Origin: Verrucomicrobiota bacterium
Lineage (GTDB): Bacteria; Verrucomicrobiota; Verrucomicrobiia; Limisphaerales; JAFGQR01
Direction: 5' to 3'
DNA length: 64,000 bases
Assembly: GCA_016935555.1 (NCBI GenBank)
Contig: JAFGQR010000011.1
Span: 85,011 to 149,010 of the forward strand
Position 1 is the stretch's first letter, and each line of letters starts with the position of its first letter. This document shows positions 18,706 through 28,634 of the stretch, piece by piece. The position numbers were made by a program, and so were the translations under genes. The notes beneath the pieces are model-generated. The model had not been told where the DNA came from. It did not search any database and saw only the letters and a program-made list of their open reading frames with translations.

Positions 18706-18769
18706 CCCCAAACTGCGCTTCGACGTGACCCCAGAGACGATAATGTCCAATGTCCAGACGTGACCCCAA
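18693..18769 (+). repeat. REP-like direct repeats next to the RAYT relic
   Basis: TGTCCAGACATGACCCCAA (18693-18711) recurs at 18751-18769 with one mismatch (G for A), and a shorter relative with GACGTGACCCCA lies at 18722-18733. The first copy overlaps the stop of the transposase relic. RAYTs act on short repeats near their own gene, so these are probably its former targets. Confidence 0.6.
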
Positions 18770-18787
18770 TCGGCGGTGGGATTCAAG

Positions 18788-21700
18788 CTACTCCCAGGCG
18801 CCGAACGTCGCACGCCAGCGCGCCAGCCAGGCTTCGATGCGGTCCCGGTTGGTCTTGCAGTAGATGGCGCCAAAGACAAGGGTGGCGCCAATCACCAGCA
18901 CGAGGCTGCCGACGACGGTCATGCGGACGCTGCGCTCGGCGTGGACCAGGGCGCGCACCAGCAAGTTGCCCAGCGCGACCAGCAGCCCCGTGAACCCCAG
19001 CGCCAGGTAAATCCGCACGCTCAAGAGGCTGCCCAGACCCATCGCCAGCAGACAGAGCAGGATCAGGGTCAGATTGAACGCGACCGGATACCGGAGGTCG
19101 GCCAGGGCGTAGTAGCCGGAGCTGCCCAGCATCGCCAGCATGGTGACTAGCCGCACGGCGTTGCGGGTGGCCGGTGCCATCCGCTCGCGCAGCAGGTGCA
19201 CCAGCGCCAGCACGCCCAAGCCGACCGGAATGACATACGCGTGCACGGCGTGAACATGCAGCTTGGTCCAGAACGTCAACAGCACGAACAACACGAACCC
19301 GCCGAGGGCGACCAGCGTGAACGGCGATTCGCGATCGTTCCGGCCCAGATACGCAAACATCATGCTGTGCAATCCCACCACCAACAACGCCAGGTTCGCC
19401 CCCAGCCCGTGCGCCACCACCCACAGCATCGCCAGCAGGGGCAGCACACAGAGGCTCGTCAGCAGCGATCTCGCCAACGGTTGCGGCTGTCGCTCCAGCA
19501 GATCGCGCGCGCCGGTCAGCAGCACCGACACGCCCAGGCTGGCCCACACGTCGTATTCGTAGCTCCAGAGGTCCGTGGTGAGCATCCACTGCCGTCGCAC
19601 CGCCGCCAGCACCCCCGCCACGCACAATTGCATCAGGAACGATGACGCCAGCGAGCGCGCCGTTTGCGCCCGCCGCCACCAGGCCAGCGCCGATCCGGCA
19701 TACAGCGCCACCAGCACCCACCATTCTCGTGGGGCGAACGGCTGCTGGTATCCGGCGACTTGCACCGCCACCGCCACGCCCACGGCCACCCCGAGCGTCG
19801 TCACATGCAGACGCACCCCGTGCGCCTCGAATTGCGCCAGCATCCGGTCCACCAGAAACGGCGGCCCACGACGCCACGCGCGGTAACGGGCGGCCCCGCG
19901 CGTCTGATACCGCTCCGCCGCCAGTCCGGTCAGAAACAGCGCCACGGCAGTTGTCAAGAGCGGCCAGGCTCGAACCGCGCCGTCGACGCCCAACTCGGCC
20001 AGTGGCGCCTGGCTGAAGTAGACCAGCCACACCGGCGCCACCGGCAGCAACCGCGCGCACGCGCGCACGCACGCCTCCACGGCGCCGCCCGCGTCTGCAC
20101 GGAGCGGGTGAGACGCCGCCAGGAGCGCCAGCAGGGCGACCGCCCAGAGCCCCGTGTCGGACCACGGCCGATGATGGAGGGCATGGGCAAACACCATCGT
20201 TCCCAGGACGAGTGCCGCGGCCCCGGGACGCACCGCGGCCACCCAGGCAGGTTTCAGCAGGTCGCCGGCGCGCAGGGAGGCGAGCAGCGCCAGCAGGACC
20301 CAGACGATGTGGCGTTGGTCCAGCCAACTGGGCATAAGGAAGTCCACGTGCAGCGCCAGGAGCAGTTCCAGGCCGCCGATGGCCAGGTAGACCGGGGACT
20401 GCCGCAAGATGCCCTGATGCACGATCACACTGGCCACACCCGCCACCAGCGGCGCCACCAATTCCGATCGCGCGCTGGAATCGAACAGCCCCCACGCCCC
20501 CGCGCCGTGCACCGCCACCAGCAAACATATCCCCCACGAACGCCGCAGGCGGTGCCAGGCGGTGTCGTCGAGGCCGGCCAGGCGCTGGATGGCGGTGCGC
20601 AGGGGGGATCGTTCGTAGCTCAGGACGATCCAGAACTGCGCCGCGAGAATGGCCATCCACGCCGCGGGCAGCGGGCGGTCGAAGGGGCTGAGGCCTGGCA
20701 GCGCGGTGAGCAGGAAATAGCTCCCGCCCATCAATCCCAGCCCCCCGTAGAACGCCAGCCAGCCTGTGCCGCCCAGTCCGTGCAGGCGCAGCAGGACCAG
20801 CGAGACCCCCATGAGCAGCGCCGCGTTTTGATGGTAGTGCCGCGTCGCAATCGGGACGTCGGGGAACATCACCATCTGCGCGACGCTTCGGAACACATAC
20901 AGCGCCAGAACCATGAAGCCCAACACGGCTGCGGAATGCCGATACCGCCGTCCTTCAGGCTGCGGGCGGCGATGGCCCACCTCCGCCCGCGCGTAGAAGT
21001 AAAACAACGGCAGGCTCAACACGGGGAGCGCGAGGGCCGGGTGGCTCAGCCCCGGCACCAGCAGCGCCGCGCACCACAGCGCCACCACGATGCCGTAGTG
21101 ATACAATCCCTCCAGATGGTCGACGTAGGCGGCTTCACCGGGGCCGGGGTGCCGAGCCGCACGCCGGAAATACACGCCTGCCAGCCAGGCCAGCACACCC
21201 GAAACGGCGAACCGCAAGGGGGTGAACGCTTCCAGGTTGGGCGCGCCCACATAGTTGGCCGACAGCAGCCCCAGGATCACAACCGCGAGGACCAGGGACG
21301 ATTGGTTCAACACCGCCACCACCGCGTCGCCGCGGACACGCCACCGCAGTGCAGACACTTGGGCCAGGCTCAGGCACAAGCCCAGGCAGACCAGGTGCAG
21401 TTCGGACAGGCCGCGGGCCCGGAGCCAATCGCCCGCCAGCACGCGAACCAGGTGGATGTTGCCCAGCACCAGGAGCAGCCCGGCCACACCATAATGCCAC
21501 GACCGGCGCCAGAACCACGCGATCGCCGCACAGGCCGCCGCCCCGAGATAGGGCGCCCACAACTGCGCCGGGCTGGGCCGGTAGGCCGGGTCGGCGGTCT
21601 GCAACACGGCGGCGGCGCAGGCAAACACCAACGCCGGGCCATGAACCCACTCCGGCGACGGCGCGGTGAACAGCGGGTGCGGCCGGGCGCCCTGGAGCCA

Positions 21701-24700
21701 TCGGGGCGCACGCCCCTGGAGCCAACGGCCAGCCTGCAGCAGCAGGACCATGCCCAGCGCCAGCGCCCCCAGCCGCCACGGCGCCGTCAGCCACCCGATG
21801 CGGTCGGCCGCGTTGCCGAGCGCCCGCAGTTCGGCGCCCCCGACGAGCGCATAGCCCAGCAGCAAGCCCAGGAACAGCAGGGGCCCCGACCGATGCGCCC
21901 GGGCCGTCATCAGCATCAGCGCCAGCAGCACCCACTGACTGCGCACGGGGACCGCCTCGGCCGCGACCACATCCACCAGCGCCCCCACGGCCAGCAGGCA
22001 CACCAGCGCGCTGGACAGCACTTCCATCGGCAGCACCAGCGGCTCCAGCCGCGCGTGAAGCGAAGGCGCATGTTCCAACCCCAGCCACATCGCCTGGACC
22101 GCCGCCAGCAAACCCAGCGTGGGCAGCAGGCTTCTCTCGACCGACATCCGCTGCCACAGAGGCCCCTCCCCGGGCGCCGTCGCCGCCAACACGATCGCCC
22201 ACAGCAGCACGAAGAGGGCGACACCGAACACGGGCTGGCGTTTGGCCAATCCATGCCACGCGCACTGGGCCGCGACAAACGCCAGCAACCAGCCCAGGCG
22301 CGTCCACTCGACGCCCGCGACCAGATCGGCAACGGCCACCCCGAGCACCAGCAGGCTTCCCGCCGCGAGCACCCTCCGGAACCGGTCGGTGAACAGTTCC
22401 CCAATCCACGGCCAGCGGCGTTCGAATCCGTAGTGGCAACTCCAATAAAGGCCCTGCAGCCACAGCCCGGCCAGCAGCAGCGGCCATGACCAGTGGGGAT
22501 CGGCGGCCTCTCGTGCATACCAGCATCCAAAACCCACGGCGCCCCAGAACCAACCCAGGTGGACCGCCCATGGGGCCGCGCGATGCGCGCGCCAGAACGC
22601 CGCGATGCAAAGCCACACCACACCGCTGAACAGCAGCGCCACGGCCGTCTCCACCCGCACGCCGCCGGTCGTCCAGTTCCGCGCCAGGTCCCACGTCTGC
22701 ACCCTGAGGGCGAGGTAGAGGGCCGCGAGGAGGATCGGCGTGGTGAAGAGCGTGTGGTCGCCCCGCCGCAGCGGGAACGGCTCGCGGCCGAGCAGCGGGT
22801 CGCCGTCGCCAAGGTTCCGGAGCCGCGCCCAGGGGCGGAGGCGGAAGCCGAGCGCGACGAGGCCGAGGGCGGCGAGGGCGCTGCCGAGACCGGTGCCCCA
22901 GGCCAGGCCGGAGAGGGCTTCGCGGAGGTTGCCGCGCAGTTCGGGGAAGAGGATGACGTTGATGGCGACGCCCATGGCGGCGAGGAGGTGGGAGCGGGAG
23001 TAATAGGTGGCGAACACGAGCGCGCCGGTGATGAGGAACGGCCCGAGATACGCGAGGGCGTCGCGATACCACAAGGGATCAGGCGCGGCGTCGCCGAGGC
23101 CCACCCGCAACAGCATGGCGGCCACGGCCAGCACGGCGTAGAAGCAGAGCACGGTCGAGCGCGCCTGACGCAACAGCGGGTGGCGGCCAATCCAAGTGGC
23201 GCCCAGCCACAGCCAGGAGAGCGCCCCCAGGCCGAAGGGGAGGGTGTTGTGGTGAAGGGTGGGCGGTTTCATCTGCACGCAGCCCAGGTAGGGCAGTGCG
23301 AGCGCCAGCACCACCATCGCCGTGTGCAGCCAGGCGATCTGGCCCTGGCGCAACGCGCTCCACAGGAACGACGCGCCCACCAGCAGCAGCCAGACGCCTG
23401 TCACCCGCGGCGCCGAACTCTCGTGCCACTGCCCCAAGACCGCCACCAGCGCCGTCAGCATCAACACGGTCGCCTGCATCCCCTGGCACGCCTTGCCGAA
23501 CTCGGGGTGCAATCGGGCCCAAGCGAGCCGCGGCGCCGCCATCAGCGCCACCGCCATCGCCATCCCGACGGGCGGACGCCACGGGACGGGGAAGGACTCC
23601 AGGAGGGTCACCGACGCGCCGCCCAGCATGAACAGGGTTAGCGCCACCCCATAGTGCAGCGGATGTTCGCGGCGCACCGCCTGCCACAACCACACCGCGC
23701 CGGCGAGGACAAACACCACGATCCGGATTCTAGGTTGCGCCGCCCCCATCAGCAGGCCCAGCAGGATGAGCGCGAAGCCCAGAAACGATTCGGCGCCGTG
23801 GTGCCGGGGCGCGCGCTGGAGCCGCAACGCGACACCTTCCGCGAACAGCACCAACCCCCCGGCGAGCACCACGGCCGGCGCGTAGGTGAACACCTCCGGC
23901 ACATGCCGCATGTAGGCGTGCACCCAGGCGAACACCTGCGCATACGTCAGCGCCAGCGCCACTCCCACAAACCACGGCACCCGTTTCTCTTCGGCCAGAT
24001 CCGGCGTGAGAATCCGCCGCGAAAACCAGATGACCGCGGCGGCGGCGACGGCGAATCCGGCGTGGAAACCGGCGCCCATGAGCTGCCAGAGGGGCTCGCC
24101 CTGAAGGCCCCCCAGGGTTCGCGCCAGGGGGCTGAACGCCACCAGGGCGTTGAGCGCCAGCAGCGCGCCGCCCAGCACGTTGCCCAGGCCCGGATGCACC
24201 GCCGAACACCACCGCCGCAACCCCCACCCGAAGAAGCCCAGATACACCGCCGCCATCAGCGACACCGCGAGGCCCTTGTGCGACACGTCGGGATCGCCCG
24301 ACAACAGGCCGATGGCCATGAAATTGACCGGCAACAACCCGATCGCCGCCCCCCGGAGCGTGGCGCCCATGGCCTTGAATTGCGGGTCTCGATCCTCGAT
24401 CCATTGTCCGGCGCGTGCCAGGGTCCACGTAAAAAACGCCAGCAACGCTGGCATGATCGTGTAGCGCACCAGCCAGTGTTTGTCCCACGTGTAATACGCC
24501 ACCAGCGAGCTGCCCACGATCACCATCGCAATCCCCGCCAGCACATACCCGTTCGCCGTGAAAAACGGCTGGATGTGCTGGTCCCACACCGACGCCTCCG
24601 GCGGCGGCGCCGGGGGCGAGACGGGCAGAGGCTGGGGCACAGGCTGCGGCAGCGCCGCGGGCGATTCTGCTGTCGCTGCCGTGGCCACCGCCGGCGCGCC

Positions 24701-25885
24701 GATGACCGGCGGCACCGCACCCGGCGCGGCGTATGGACGCGCGCGCGGTTCGGCTGGGAACGATGCTGCCAGCCCGAGACGGGTCTGTTCGTGCGCCGGG
24801 ATCTGCGCCGCCCATTGCGATCGGGACGCAAACGAAGCCCGCGCCTCGGGACCCAAGTGTTCCGCAGCCCGTTCCCGCAGCCACTCCAGCGCGGCCGTGT
24901 CGGGTGTGGCTGTGTTCTGGTACCACGTCCACAGGAGGGTGACGGCCTGGTGTTTCGCCAGGGCATCCAGGGCGTCGGCCTGCTGGCGCCACTCCCGCTC
25001 GCATTGCTCCAGCCAACGGTGCCAGTGGGGCCAGGCGCTGGCCCACGCCACGCCGAAGCGGAGGGCCAGCGCCACTTGCGCCCGCTCCTGCATCCAGCCC
25101 TGCTGAAGGGCATCGCGCAGCGGCGCGGCCGCGCGCGGGCTGGGCCACGCACAGAGCATGTCCAGCAAACGCCGCCGCTCCGCGGCATCGGCGGACTGTT
25201 CCCAACGCCGGGTCCAGCACGCCAGGGCCTGCGCTTCATCGACCGTGTCCGGCAACGGCACCGGGGCTTCGTCGACCGCCCGCGCGGCCCGCTCCCGGGC
25301 GGTCTGTTGAAGATCTCGGAGAGCCGTCGCGAGCACGGCCGTCACGGGCTCCGGCCAGGAGCCGGCCGTGCGGGCCTGTGCCGCCGCGAGCAGGTCCTCG
25401 CCGAGGATGGACCCGTGGGCTTGAAGCTGTCCCAGCGCGGCGCCGGTCTCGCGCTGGCACCGCTCCCGCACAGCGTCCGTCGCGACCGGCGCCGGCCCGG
25501 GGTGCGCCTGGGCCAGCAGTTGGTCGTGCGCGGCCGTGAGGGCGCGGGCGAGCGCCTGTTCGATCGCGGCGACCTCGCGCCATGGGCGGGGCGGCTGGAG
25601 CGGCAGCCCGGCCAATGCCCGCGCCGTGTCCGGTGGCGGGCGGCCTCCTGCGGCCAGCGCGCCGCGGGCTGCCAGGGCTTCCTGGCGGCAGACCTCCCTG
25701 AGGTGAACGGGCAGGGGCGCAAGTTCCGCGCGGTTTTCAGTGGCGATGTCTTCGAGCAGTTCGATGAGGGAGCGCGCCGGCGCCGGCTCGGGGCCCAGCT
25801 GGCGCAGCGCGGGAAGGACGACGCGAGCGTCCAGTTTGCCCTCGGCCATCCAATGCACCAGGGAACGACTGAGATCCGTGTTCAC
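18788..25885 (-). CDS. giant multi-spanning membrane protein (2365 residues)
   Basis: A soluble N-terminal domain of about 430 residues, rich in Ala, Arg and Gln with helical repeat-like segments, is followed by a proline-rich linker (residues about 435-480). From roughly residue 490 to the C-terminus I count about 64 hydrophobic segments long enough to cross the membrane, separated by short basic loops. No catalytic motif or ATP-binding site was seen. The first membrane block (GYVLAGIAMVIVG, GATLRGAAIGLLPVNF) recalls the layout of DUF2339 proteins, which are usually less than half as long. The start is GTG 25885. The frame is open over 7.1 kb with no break. Confidence 0.85.
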   Translation of the reverse strand: MNTDLSRSLVHWMAEGKLDARVVLPALRQLGPEPAPARSLIELLEDIATENRAELAPLPVHLREVCRQEALAARGALAAGGRPPPDTARALAGLPLQPPRPWREVAAIEQALARALTAAHDQLLAQAHPGPAPVATDAVRERCQRETGAALGQLQAHGSILGEDLLAAAQARTAGSWPEPVTAVLATALRDLQQTARERAARAVDEAPVPLPDTVDEAQALACWTRRWEQSADAAERRRLLDMLCAWPSPRAAAPLRDALQQGWMQERAQVALALRFGVAWASAWPHWHRWLEQCEREWRQQADALDALAKHQAVTLLWTWYQNTATPDTAALEWLRERAAEHLGPEARASFASRSQWAAQIPAHEQTRLGLAASFPAEPRARPYAAPGAVPPVIGAPAVATAATAESPAALPQPVPQPLPVSPPAPPPEASVWDQHIQPFFTANGYVLAGIAMVIVGSSLVAYYTWDKHWLVRYTIMPALLAFFTWTLARAGQWIEDRDPQFKAMGATLRGAAIGLLPVNFMAIGLLSGDPDVSHKGLAVSLMAAVYLGFFGWGLRRWCSAVHPGLGNVLGGALLALNALVAFSPLARTLGGLQGEPLWQLMGAGFHAGFAVAAAAVIWFSRRILTPDLAEEKRVPWFVGVALALTYAQVFAWVHAYMRHVPEVFTYAPAVVLAGGLVLFAEGVALRLQRAPRHHGAESFLGFALILLGLLMGAAQPRIRIVVFVLAGAVWLWQAVRREHPLHYGVALTLFMLGGASVTLLESFPVPWRPPVGMAMAVALMAAPRLAWARLHPEFGKACQGMQATVLMLTALVAVLGQWHESSAPRVTGVWLLLVGASFLWSALRQGQIAWLHTAMVVLALALPYLGCVQMKPPTLHHNTLPFGLGALSWLWLGATWIGRHPLLRQARSTVLCFYAVLAVAAMLLRVGLGDAAPDPLWYRDALAYLGPFLITGALVFATYYSRSHLLAAMGVAINVILFPELRGNLREALSGLAWGTGLGSALAALGLVALGFRLRPWARLRNLGDGDPLLGREPFPLRRGDHTLFTTPILLAALYLALRVQTWDLARNWTTGGVRVETAVALLFSGVVWLCIAAFWRAHRAAPWAVHLGWFWGAVGFGCWYAREAADPHWSWPLLLAGLWLQGLYWSCHYGFERRWPWIGELFTDRFRRVLAAGSLLVLGVAVADLVAGVEWTRLGWLLAFVAAQCAWHGLAKRQPVFGVALFVLLWAIVLAATAPGEGPLWQRMSVERSLLPTLGLLAAVQAMWLGLEHAPSLHARLEPLVLPMEVLSSALVCLLAVGALVDVVAAEAVPVRSQWVLLALMLMTARAHRSGPLLFLGLLLGYALVGGAELRALGNAADRIGWLTAPWRLGALALGMVLLLQAGRWLQGRAPRWLQGARPHPLFTAPSPEWVHGPALVFACAAAVLQTADPAYRPSPAQLWAPYLGAAACAAIAWFWRRSWHYGVAGLLLVLGNIHLVRVLAGDWLRARGLSELHLVCLGLCLSLAQVSALRWRVRGDAVVAVLNQSSLVLAVVILGLLSANYVGAPNLEAFTPLRFAVSGVLAWLAGVYFRRAARHPGPGEAAYVDHLEGLYHYGIVVALWCAALLVPGLSHPALALPVLSLPLFYFYARAEVGHRRPQPEGRRYRHSAAVLGFMVLALYVFRSVAQMVMFPDVPIATRHYHQNAALLMGVSLVLLRLHGLGGTGWLAFYGGLGLMGGSYFLLTALPGLSPFDRPLPAAWMAILAAQFWIVLSYERSPLRTAIQRLAGLDDTAWHRLRRSWGICLLVAVHGAGAWGLFDSSARSELVAPLVAGVASVIVHQGILRQSPVYLAIGGLELLLALHVDFLMPSWLDQRHIVWVLLALLASLRAGDLLKPAWVAAVRPGAAALVLGTMVFAHALHHRPWSDTGLWAVALLALLAASHPLRADAGGAVEACVRACARLLPVAPVWLVYFSQAPLAELGVDGAVRAWPLLTTAVALFLTGLAAERYQTRGAARYRAWRRGPPFLVDRMLAQFEAHGVRLHVTTLGVAVGVAVAVQVAGYQQPFAPREWWVLVALYAGSALAWWRRAQTARSLASSFLMQLCVAGVLAAVRRQWMLTTDLWSYEYDVWASLGVSVLLTGARDLLERQPQPLARSLLTSLCVLPLLAMLWVVAHGLGANLALLVVGLHSMMFAYLGRNDRESPFTLVALGGFVLFVLLTFWTKLHVHAVHAYVIPVGLGVLALVHLLRERMAPATRNAVRLVTMLAMLGSSGYYALADLRYPVAFNLTLILLCLLAMGLGSLLSVRIYLALGFTGLLVALGNLLVRALVHAERSVRMTVVGSLVLVIGATLVFGAIYCKTNRDRIEAWLARWRATFGAWE

Positions 25886-26020
25886 GCGCGCAGCCTACTC
25901 TATAGCCGGCCGGCGGCACTCATTGAAAGATGACGAGCCGGCATCGATCCAGCCAATGGGGGTTGCCAAGCCAGGCGCTCCGGCGATCCGCGCCGGGGTG
26001 CCGAGCTGCGGAGCATGGGC

Positions 26021-27232
26021 TCACGGCTTCGCCCGGTCCACCCGGGCCACGATTAACACGCCGCTCGCGACGGCAAAGGCGACATCGTCCCGGGGCGAGA
26101 GTCCGACACCCTCGACATAGGTGGAGGAGCCTTCGAAGCGAATGCGCCCGATCTCACGGCCGCGTTTCAGATCCCAGAGGCGTGCCGTGCTGTCTCCGGC
26201 GCCGGAGATGAGCCGGGTGGAGTCTGTGGAAAACGCGAGGCTCACCACCCAGTTCTGGTGGCCTTCGAGCAGCGTCCCGCGCTCGCCGGTGCGCGCGTTC
26301 CAGAGGATGATGTCGCGCGGCGCGTAACCCACCGCCAGCAGGCTGCCATCGGGCGACAGTGCCGCTGAAAGCGGGCCCGAACCGTGCGCCGCGTCGTAGC
26401 AGACGTGGCGCACCTCGCCCGTGGCGCCCTCGAGCAGAAAGGCGCCGCGGGGCTGGCCGGGAATTTCCAGGACGGCGAGTCGGCTTCCGTCGTGCGCGCC
26501 GGCGAGGGTATGGAAGTCATCGCGGATGAAAGCGCGAAAGGTCCAACGGCGCTGTGCGGTGGCGAGGTCGAGGACGGCGCCGGCCGGCTGGTCATGGTTG
26601 ACGGCCTTGCCGTCCTTCCAGTATTCGACCGAGCCGCCCCACACCACGCGGTTGTTGCCCAGCCAGGTCACGCGGTCCACCTTGCGCGCCACATCGTCGC
26701 CGACGGTGCGACAAGTGCCTTTCGCAAGGTCCCAGACCAGCAAGGCGCCGGTCGCCGTTCCCGTCAGCAACGCGGCTCCGTTGGGGGCGAAGGCCAGGCA
26801 GCTGATGACCTGGCCCGGCTGGTGGAGGTCCCGGGCCGGTTTGCCGGCGGCGTCGAACAGGCGCACGCTCCCGTGGCTGGTGATGACGGCGAATTCGGCA
26901 GCGGCCGGATTCACGCAACCGACGGCGGTCAGGGACTCGTCTTGCACCTCGGCGATCTGTTCCAGGGCGAGCGCCTTATCCTCCTGCCGTTGCTTCTGGA
27001 TGTAGGCGGCGCGCTCTTCCATCTCCTCCAGGCGCGGCCCCAGCGCGCGGTAGAGCCGGTCAATGCGCCGGGTCTGTTCGTCGAGTTGATCCTGCAGCCG
27101 CTTCACCGCGGCGGGGATGTCCCGCGATGGCGCCTCCGCCGCTGCGGCGGCGAAGGCGGCACAGGCGGCGAGGGTGAGACACGCGGCGAACCGATGGCTG
27201 GGGCTGGGGGATGCTGTGGTTTTGGGCTTCAT
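26021..27232 (-). CDS. secreted WD40-like repeat protein with N-terminal coiled coil
   Basis: This 403-residue protein starts at ATG 27232 with a signal peptide (FAACLTLAACAAFAAAAAEA), then a helical, charged coiled-coil stretch (AVKRLQDQLDEQTRRIDRLY through LALEQIAEVQDE), then a seven-bladed-type propeller of WD40-like repeats: GSVRLFDAAG, GALLVWDLAKG, RDIILWNARTGE, LISGAGDSTARLWDLKRG. It probably acts as an exported scaffold. It lies upstream of the giant membrane gene on the same strand with a 135-base gap, so the two may be linked. No enzyme motif is seen. Confidence 0.85.
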   Translation of the reverse strand: MKPKTTASPSPSHRFAACLTLAACAAFAAAAAEAPSRDIPAAVKRLQDQLDEQTRRIDRLYRALGPRLEEMEERAAYIQKQRQEDKALALEQIAEVQDESLTAVGCVNPAAAEFAVITSHGSVRLFDAAGKPARDLHQPGQVISCLAFAPNGAALLTGTATGALLVWDLAKGTCRTVGDDVARKVDRVTWLGNNRVVWGGSVEYWKDGKAVNHDQPAGAVLDLATAQRRWTFRAFIRDDFHTLAGAHDGSRLAVLEIPGQPRGAFLLEGATGEVRHVCYDAAHGSGPLSAALSPDGSLLAVGYAPRDIILWNARTGERGTLLEGHQNWVVSLAFSTDSTRLISGAGDSTARLWDLKRGREIGRIRFEGSSTYVEGVGLSPRDDVAFAVASGVLIVARVDRAKP

Positions 27233-27359
27233 GGTGTGGGATGGGGTTGTGAGGGGATTGTTGTTCAAGGCCGGCAGGCTCTCCGCCGTGCGGGCGTGAA
27301 ATCGGTCGTTTTCATTGAGTCATGGTGCTGGGTTCGGCCCCAGCCGGGCTGGAAGCGGT

Positions 27360-28268
27360 CTAGTGCAGCAGCGACAGCTTCGGGTCTTCGCCTTCCAGCA
27401 GACGGCGGGTGGCGGTCGCGCAGATTTTAAAGAGGGTGTCGAGCATGGGGTTGCGGGTTCCCTGCCAGAGGATGCAGAGCGGGACCATGTTGAAGCCTTC
27501 GAGCGGCAGGGCGCGGACCTGGGGATGGAACTTCATTTTGGGCACGCCGACGGTGACGCCGCAGCCGTAGCCATGGGCGACGTAGGTTTGGACCAGTTCC
27601 ACGGTGCTGACTTCGATGCCGCCGAACCAGTCCACGCTGAGTTTGGCCAGGCCGTCCTGGAAGGCCCGGCAGATCGGCTCGTTGCTGGGCACCGTGATGA
27701 GCGAATCCTGGATGCGGTCGCGCTGCCAGAGTTCGGCGGCGCTCTTGAGTTTGCTGGTGCGGGGCACCAGCAGCACCAGCGGCAGCCGCAGCAGCGGGAT
27801 GCTGTGGATGCCTGCGGGCGGCTTCGCCGCGCCCACCAGGCCGATGGACACGTCCACTTCCTGTCGCTGCAGCCACGTGACGACTTCCGGGTCGTAACCT
27901 TCGCGCAGCGTGACTTTGAGCTTGGGAAACGACCGGCGCAGTTCCTGCAGAATGCCGGGCAGATGGTCGCGCATCATGATCTCCGACGCCGCCAGCCGCA
28001 GTTGTTGGGACACGCCGCCGCGGAGCGTGTCGGCCACCGGTCCCAGGTTGTCGAAGAACGGCCGGATGAACTCGTAAAGCTCCTTGCCGGGGGGCGTCAG
28101 CGAGAAGGGGCGGCGTTGGAAGAGCGTGACACCCAGGAATTCCTCCAGTTGGATGACCTGCCCGCTGACGGCCGGTTGCTGGATGCCGTAGGGCATGTGG
28201 CGCACCGCTTCGCTGATGCCGCCGTGCCGGGCGACGTAGTAGAACAGTTCAAGGTGATGGATGTTCAT
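27360..28268 (-). CDS. LysR-family transcriptional regulator
   Basis: This 302-residue regulator has an N-terminal winged helix-turn-helix (MNIHHLELFYYVARHGGISE and AVSGQVIQLEEFLGVTLFQR) and a LysR substrate-binding domain. The opening motif HHLELFYYVARHGG is characteristic of a LysR subgroup common in Verrucomicrobia. The ligand is unknown. It is divergent from the glycan gene cluster beginning at 28635 across a 366-base gap, so control of that cluster is possible, but no T-N11-A site could be picked out with confidence. Confidence 0.93.
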   Translation of the reverse strand: MNIHHLELFYYVARHGGISEAVRHMPYGIQQPAVSGQVIQLEEFLGVTLFQRRPFSLTPPGKELYEFIRPFFDNLGPVADTLRGGVSQQLRLAASEIMMRDHLPGILQELRRSFPKLKVTLREGYDPEVVTWLQRQEVDVSIGLVGAAKPPAGIHSIPLLRLPLVLLVPRTSKLKSAAELWQRDRIQDSLITVPSNEPICRAFQDGLAKLSVDWFGGIEVSTVELVQTYVAHGYGCGVTVGVPKMKFHPQVRALPLEGFNMVPLCILWQGTRNPMLDTLFKICATATRRLLEGEDPKLSLLH

Positions 28269-28634
28269 CGCTCATTGCCGGCACCCTCGCCCGGCGGGCC
28301 GCCGCCGGGCCCCGCACGTCTTCCGGCACGGGCCGGACGGGTCGTGGGCCCGGTTATACCATTTTTGGGCGCGGGTGCAAGGGAAGTTGATGCGGGTTGT
28401 TCAAGCACGGCGAACGCGGCGCCGCGCCGTGGGCGGCTTGTTCCGTGGGTGGCATCCGGCATAACCAATGCCCCCCACGGCGACCGTCGCTCGTCGCTGC
28501 CGCGACTTGGGCGGACGCGCAGACGCGGCTGCGGCACGGCGCTCCGCCACCGTCAACCCCGGATGCACCCGCGCAGTGGCGGGTGATGAGGAAAAGCTCG
28601 TCAGGGGGCGTTGGATGAGGTAACATGAGGCGGT
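28269..28634. other. divergent intergenic region, LysR gene to glycan cluster
   Basis: These 366 bases contain no gene that I can support. They hold short G+C-rich palindromic stretches and an ATG at 28625 that leads only to an out-of-frame reading. A promoter for each side must lie here but no clear -35/-10 pair was recognised. Confidence 0.5.

Noticed and set aside
19664..22489. Rightward frame of 941 codons opposite the giant membrane gene
   Set aside because: Made of His, Gln, Arg and Pro with no structure; it mirrors hydrophobic codons on the opposite strand.
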